A stretch of 8,391 nt of DNA from an uncultured Sphingomonadaceae bacterium. Lineage in GTDB: Bacteria > Pseudomonadota > Alphaproteobacteria > Sphingomonadales > Sphingomonadaceae. The notes under the pieces were generated by a model. The model ran no database searches and was not told the DNA's origin. It saw only the letters and a program-made list of their open reading frames with translations. Positions within the stretch are counted from its first letter, which is position 1, and each line of letters begins with the position of its first letter. Both the position numbers and the translations under genes were made by a program. The stretch is from positions 1 to 8,391 of the forward strand of contig CALKXX010000005.1 in assembly GCA_938003725.1 (NCBI GenBank). The letters run 5' to 3'. Shown here one piece after another: positions 6,354 to 8,391 of this stretch.

Positions 6354-6386
6354 AAAAAGGCCGTTCCCTTGGGAACGGCCTTTTTT
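6354..6386 (+). terminator. Strong rho-independent terminator after the phasin gene
   Basis: GGCCGTTCC (6359-6367) and GGAACGGCC (6372-6380) pair perfectly around a CTTG tetraloop. The stem is flanked by A5 (6354-6358) and T6 (6381-6386), which extend the pairing and could let it work in both directions. It starts 22 bp after the phasin stop and separates phasin from clpS. Confidence 0.93.
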
Positions 6387-6564
6387 CTATGGGACAGCAG
6401 CATAGATTCACCGCGATAGTTACGCGGAATATCAATGCGCCTCTTGCCCTTGGGGTCAAAAATACCATATCTTGCAACTTATGAGTAAAGTAGAGATTCT
6501 CTCCCCCGATTCCCCCTTTCTGGTGGCCCTGTCCGCATCTGCTGTGACGCCCGTTGCGATATTG

Positions 6565-6909
6565 ATGACCGGCGACGATGACGATGCCGGAAAAGACGGA
6601 GGTGATGAGGACGACAGCAATCTTGGCGTTGCTACCAAAACCCGGACGGCGACCAAAAAACCAAACCCATATAAAGTGCTGCTTCTCAATGACGACTACA
6701 CACCGATGGAGTTTGTTGTTCTGGTGCTAAAGCGCTTTTTCAAAATGGATATTGATGAGGCAACGCGCGTCATGTTGCACGTACATCAAAAAGGCGTCGG
6801 GATCTGCGGCACGTTCAGTTATGAAGTCGCCGAAACCAAAGTTACGCAGGTTATGGACTTTGCGCGGAAAAACGAACACCCGCTACAATGTACGCTTGAA
6901 AAGGCCTAA
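6565..6909 (+). CDS. clpS: ATP-dependent Clp protease adaptor ClpS
   Basis: ClpS binds proteins with N-terminal destabilising residues and delivers them to ClpA in the ClpAP protease in the cytosol. From this start the product has 114 residues. A flexible acidic N-terminus (MTGDDDDAGKDGGDEDD) leads to the core from about residue 34, with the N-degron pocket segment LLLNDDYTPMEFVVLVL (39-55), HVHQKGVGICGTFSYEVAETK (72-92) and the C-terminal end HPLQCTLEKA (105-114). Asn42, Asp43 and His74 match the known ligand-binding positions. In-frame starts at 6481 (ATG) and 6472 (TTG) would add 28 or 31 residues not typical of ClpS. I chose 6565 for length and its acidic family-like N-terminus, though no Shine-Dalgarno is evident at any candidate. 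A weak promoter is possible at TTGCCC (6444-6449)/TATCTT (6468-6473). The next gene follows after 23 bp. Confidence 0.9.
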   Translation: MTGDDDDAGKDGGDEDDSNLGVATKTRTATKKPNPYKVLLLNDDYTPMEFVVLVLKRFFKMDIDEATRVMLHVHQKGVGICGTFSYEVAETKVTQVMDFARKNEHPLQCTLEKA

Positions 6910-6932
6910 GCGACAATCACGAGGATTTATAT

Positions 6933-7592
6933 ATGCCAGAGACGCCCGTTATTACCGTTGATATTGTCTCTGATGTTGTTTGCCCGTGGTGCATCATCGG
7001 ATATAAAAAATTGGAAAAGGCGATGCAGCGTTTTGAAGGAAAGGCGCGGTTTGAACTGGCCTGGCATGCTTTCGAATTGAACCCGTCAATGCCAGCTGAG
7101 GGACAAGATATTAACGAGCATATGGCGCAAAAATATGGCGCGACGGCTGAACAAAGCAAAGCCAATCGCGAACGCCTGCGTAGTGCTGGTGAAGGCCTAG
7201 ATTTCGACTTTCACTATCGTGAAAATATGCGGATGGTAAATACGTTTGACGCACATCGCCTACTCCACTGGGCCGGGGAAACAGGTCATCAGACGGCTTT
7301 AAAACTGGCATTATTCAAAGCACATTTTACCGATGGCAAAAATGTAAGCGACCATGAGACGCTAGTCGCAATTGCGACACAGGCCGGGCTGAACGAAGCA
7401 CGTGCCAAGGATATATTGAGCGGCGATATGTTTGCGGCAGAAGTGCGAGAAATCGAGGAACAGTGGCAAGACCGTTTCATCACCGGCGTTCCGGCGTTTA
7501 TCTTCAACAAGAAATTCATGGTGCCGGGCGCACAGGATAGTGACGTCTTCGCTCAGATTATCGAAGATAAGGTCCTTGCAAAAGCTGCTTGA
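6933..7592 (+). CDS. DsbA-family thiol oxidoreductase, FrnE-like
   Basis: This 219-residue protein has a thioredoxin fold with a helical insert. Its active-site motif CPWC is at residues 17-20 after the first beta strand (TVDIVSDVVCPWC). The insert includes NMRMVNTFDAHRLLHWA (98-114), characteristic of the FrnE/polyketide isomerase branch. The cis-proline loop is GVPAFIFN (185-192, Pro187), and the end GAQDSDVFAQII (199-210) fits the family. There is no signal peptide, so unlike classical periplasmic DsbA it is probably cytosolic. FrnE of Deinococcus has disulfide oxidoreductase activity and was linked to oxidative stress; the substrate here is unknown. GAGGA (6921-6925) lies 7 nt before the ATG. 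The short gap from clpS suggests one transcript. It converges with the amidohydrolase gene, with only 23 bp between their ends. Confidence 0.92.
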   Translation: MPETPVITVDIVSDVVCPWCIIGYKKLEKAMQRFEGKARFELAWHAFELNPSMPAEGQDINEHMAQKYGATAEQSKANRERLRSAGEGLDFDFHYRENMRMVNTFDAHRLLHWAGETGHQTALKLALFKAHFTDGKNVSDHETLVAIATQAGLNEARAKDILSGDMFAAEVREIEEQWQDRFITGVPAFIFNKKFMVPGAQDSDVFAQIIEDKVLAKAA

Positions 7593-7615
7593 AAGCCGGC
7601 CAGACCAACACCGGT

Positions 7616-8391
7616 CTATTGCGAGATAAACATTGTCGAAGGCGCATCGGCTTCGCTGGACTTGTAGACTGATCGGCCACGTGAGATTGTTTCCAGCACT
7701 TTAATATCTTTAATCGCGTCTGCATCGACCACCAGCGGACTTTTCTCCAAAATAACGAGATCTGCCTGTTTTCCAGCCGTGATCGATCCTTTGCTGCCTT
7801 CCTCAAACGCCTGATAGGCCGCGCCCATCGTGGTGGCATATAATGCTTCCATAACAGTAGCTTTTTGATCTGGCCCCAGCACAAAGCCGCTGCGCGTTTT
7901 ACGGTTCACGGTCGCCCATATTAACCGCATCGCGTCAGGAGGAACGACCGGTGCATCATTGTGGATCGTATAGGGGATACCTTTATCGATCGTCGAACGG
8001 ATCGGGCTGATCCTTGCCGCTCTTTCCTCCCCCAGAATTTTGCGATGCCAATCGCCCCAGTAAAAAGGATGCGCAGAGAAATAGGACGGCACCGCGCCAA
8101 GTTTTTTTGTCCGGTCCAACTGATCTTCTCGCATCATTTGCGCGTGAATAATGACCGATCGATGATCTTTGATCCCTGTTCCCTCCAGCGCCTTTTCAAG
8201 ACCATCGAGCATCATATCAATAGCGGCATCGCCATTGCTGTGAATCAACACAGGAACACCGCGCCGAATATAAGGCGTCAGATTATCTCGATAGATTTCG
8301 GCAGTTATCATCGGATAACCTCGATAGTCCGCCTTCCCATCCTTTGGCGGATCAATATAGGGCTTTCCAAGAAAGCCTGTTTTTCCTTGAA
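7616..8391 (-). CDS. Metal-dependent amidohydrolase, YtcJ-like (amidohydrolase family 3), partial
   Basis: The C-terminal 257 residues are visible; the frame runs off the right edge, so the N-terminal half, with the first HxH metal motif, is missing. Full-length relatives are roughly 550-620 residues. Counting from the first visible codon, the fragment shows LIHSNGDAAIDMMLDGLE (48-65) with a putative metal His, IIHAQMM (80-86), a PSYFSAHPFYWGDWH stretch (101-115) and HNDAPVVPPD (143-152) with the catalytic-type Asp. The C-terminal subdomain reads ATTMGAAYQAFEEGSKGSITAGKQADLVIL, around 165-195. YtcJ-like enzymes hydrolyse amide or imide bonds of small molecules; the substrate cannot be assigned. 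An internal ATG at 8311 is not the true start, because coding similarity continues upstream of it (GKTGFLGKPYIDPP). It is convergent with the DsbA-family gene. Confidence 0.9.
   Translation of the reverse strand, partial: QGKTGFLGKPYIDPPKDGKADYRGYPMITAEIYRDNLTPYIRRGVPVLIHSNGDAAIDMMLDGLEKALEGTGIKDHRSVIIHAQMMREDQLDRTKKLGAVPSYFSAHPFYWGDWHRKILGEERAARISPIRSTIDKGIPYTIHNDAPVVPPDAMRLIWATVNRKTRSGFVLGPDQKATVMEALYATTMGAAYQAFEEGSKGSITAGKQADLVILEKSPLVVDADAIKDIKVLETISRGRSVYKSSEADAPSTMFISQ

Noticed and set aside
6411..6427. CCGCG-ATAGTTA-CGCGG inverted repeat upstream of clpS
   Set aside because: A 5-bp arm is expected by chance at this length, and it has no clear relation to a promoter; not listed as an operator.
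7603..7616. Small hairpin GACC/GGTC between the DsbA-family and amidohydrolase genes
   Set aside because: The stem is only 4 bp with no T-tract, too weak to call a terminator.

Overview
The window looks like a chromosomal segment of an alphaproteobacterium, most likely a member of the Sphingomonadales. The basis is protein resemblance: an MlaA with long low-complexity extensions, an alphaproteobacterial ClpS, a phasin with a Lys/Ala-rich N-terminus, a type III polyketide synthase paired with an ICMT-like methyltransferase, and an AraC-type regulator with a multi-TM N-terminus. The genus cannot be fixed from the sequence alone. No RNA genes, insertion sequences, CRISPR arrays or phage genes were seen.

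Left part (about 189-3199). mlaA (outer-membrane lipid asymmetry) runs rightward. It meets, tail to tail with a 6-bp overlap, a leftward two-gene operon: type III polyketide synthase followed by an ICMT-family membrane methyltransferase, joined by an ATGA overlap. By analogy with Bacillus bpsA-bpsB, this pair probably makes and O-methylates alkylpyrone or alkylresorcinol lipids. Bases 1-188 hold no gene I can support.

Middle part (3297-5374). Divergent from the polyketide synthase is a membrane-anchored AraC/XylS-type regulator with about seven predicted TM segments and a C-terminal double helix-turn-helix. It is followed on the same strand by a sterol desaturase/fatty acid hydroxylase family di-iron membrane enzyme. 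Between them is a direct repeat with a 20-bp period, spaced like an AraC-family operator, and the hydroxylase gene ends in a clear intrinsic terminator. The four genes together suggest a membrane-lipid tailoring locus.

Right part (5416-7592). A phasin gene has a promoter with a consensus TTGACA -35 box and two perfect copies of a 16-bp TGC-rich element, a candidate PhaR-type polyhydroxyalkanoate-responsive operator. The phasin carries an unusual histone-H1-like Lys/Ala-rich N-terminal half and an internal ATG with its own Shine-Dalgarno sequence. That start could yield a conventional-length phasin. After a strong hairpin terminator come clpS (N-degron adaptor of ClpAP) and, 23 bp later, a FrnE/DsbA-family thiol oxidoreductase, probably co-transcribed.

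Right edge (7616-8391). Convergent with the DsbA-family gene is the 3' portion of a YtcJ-like metal-dependent amidohydrolase. Its N-terminal half lies outside the window.
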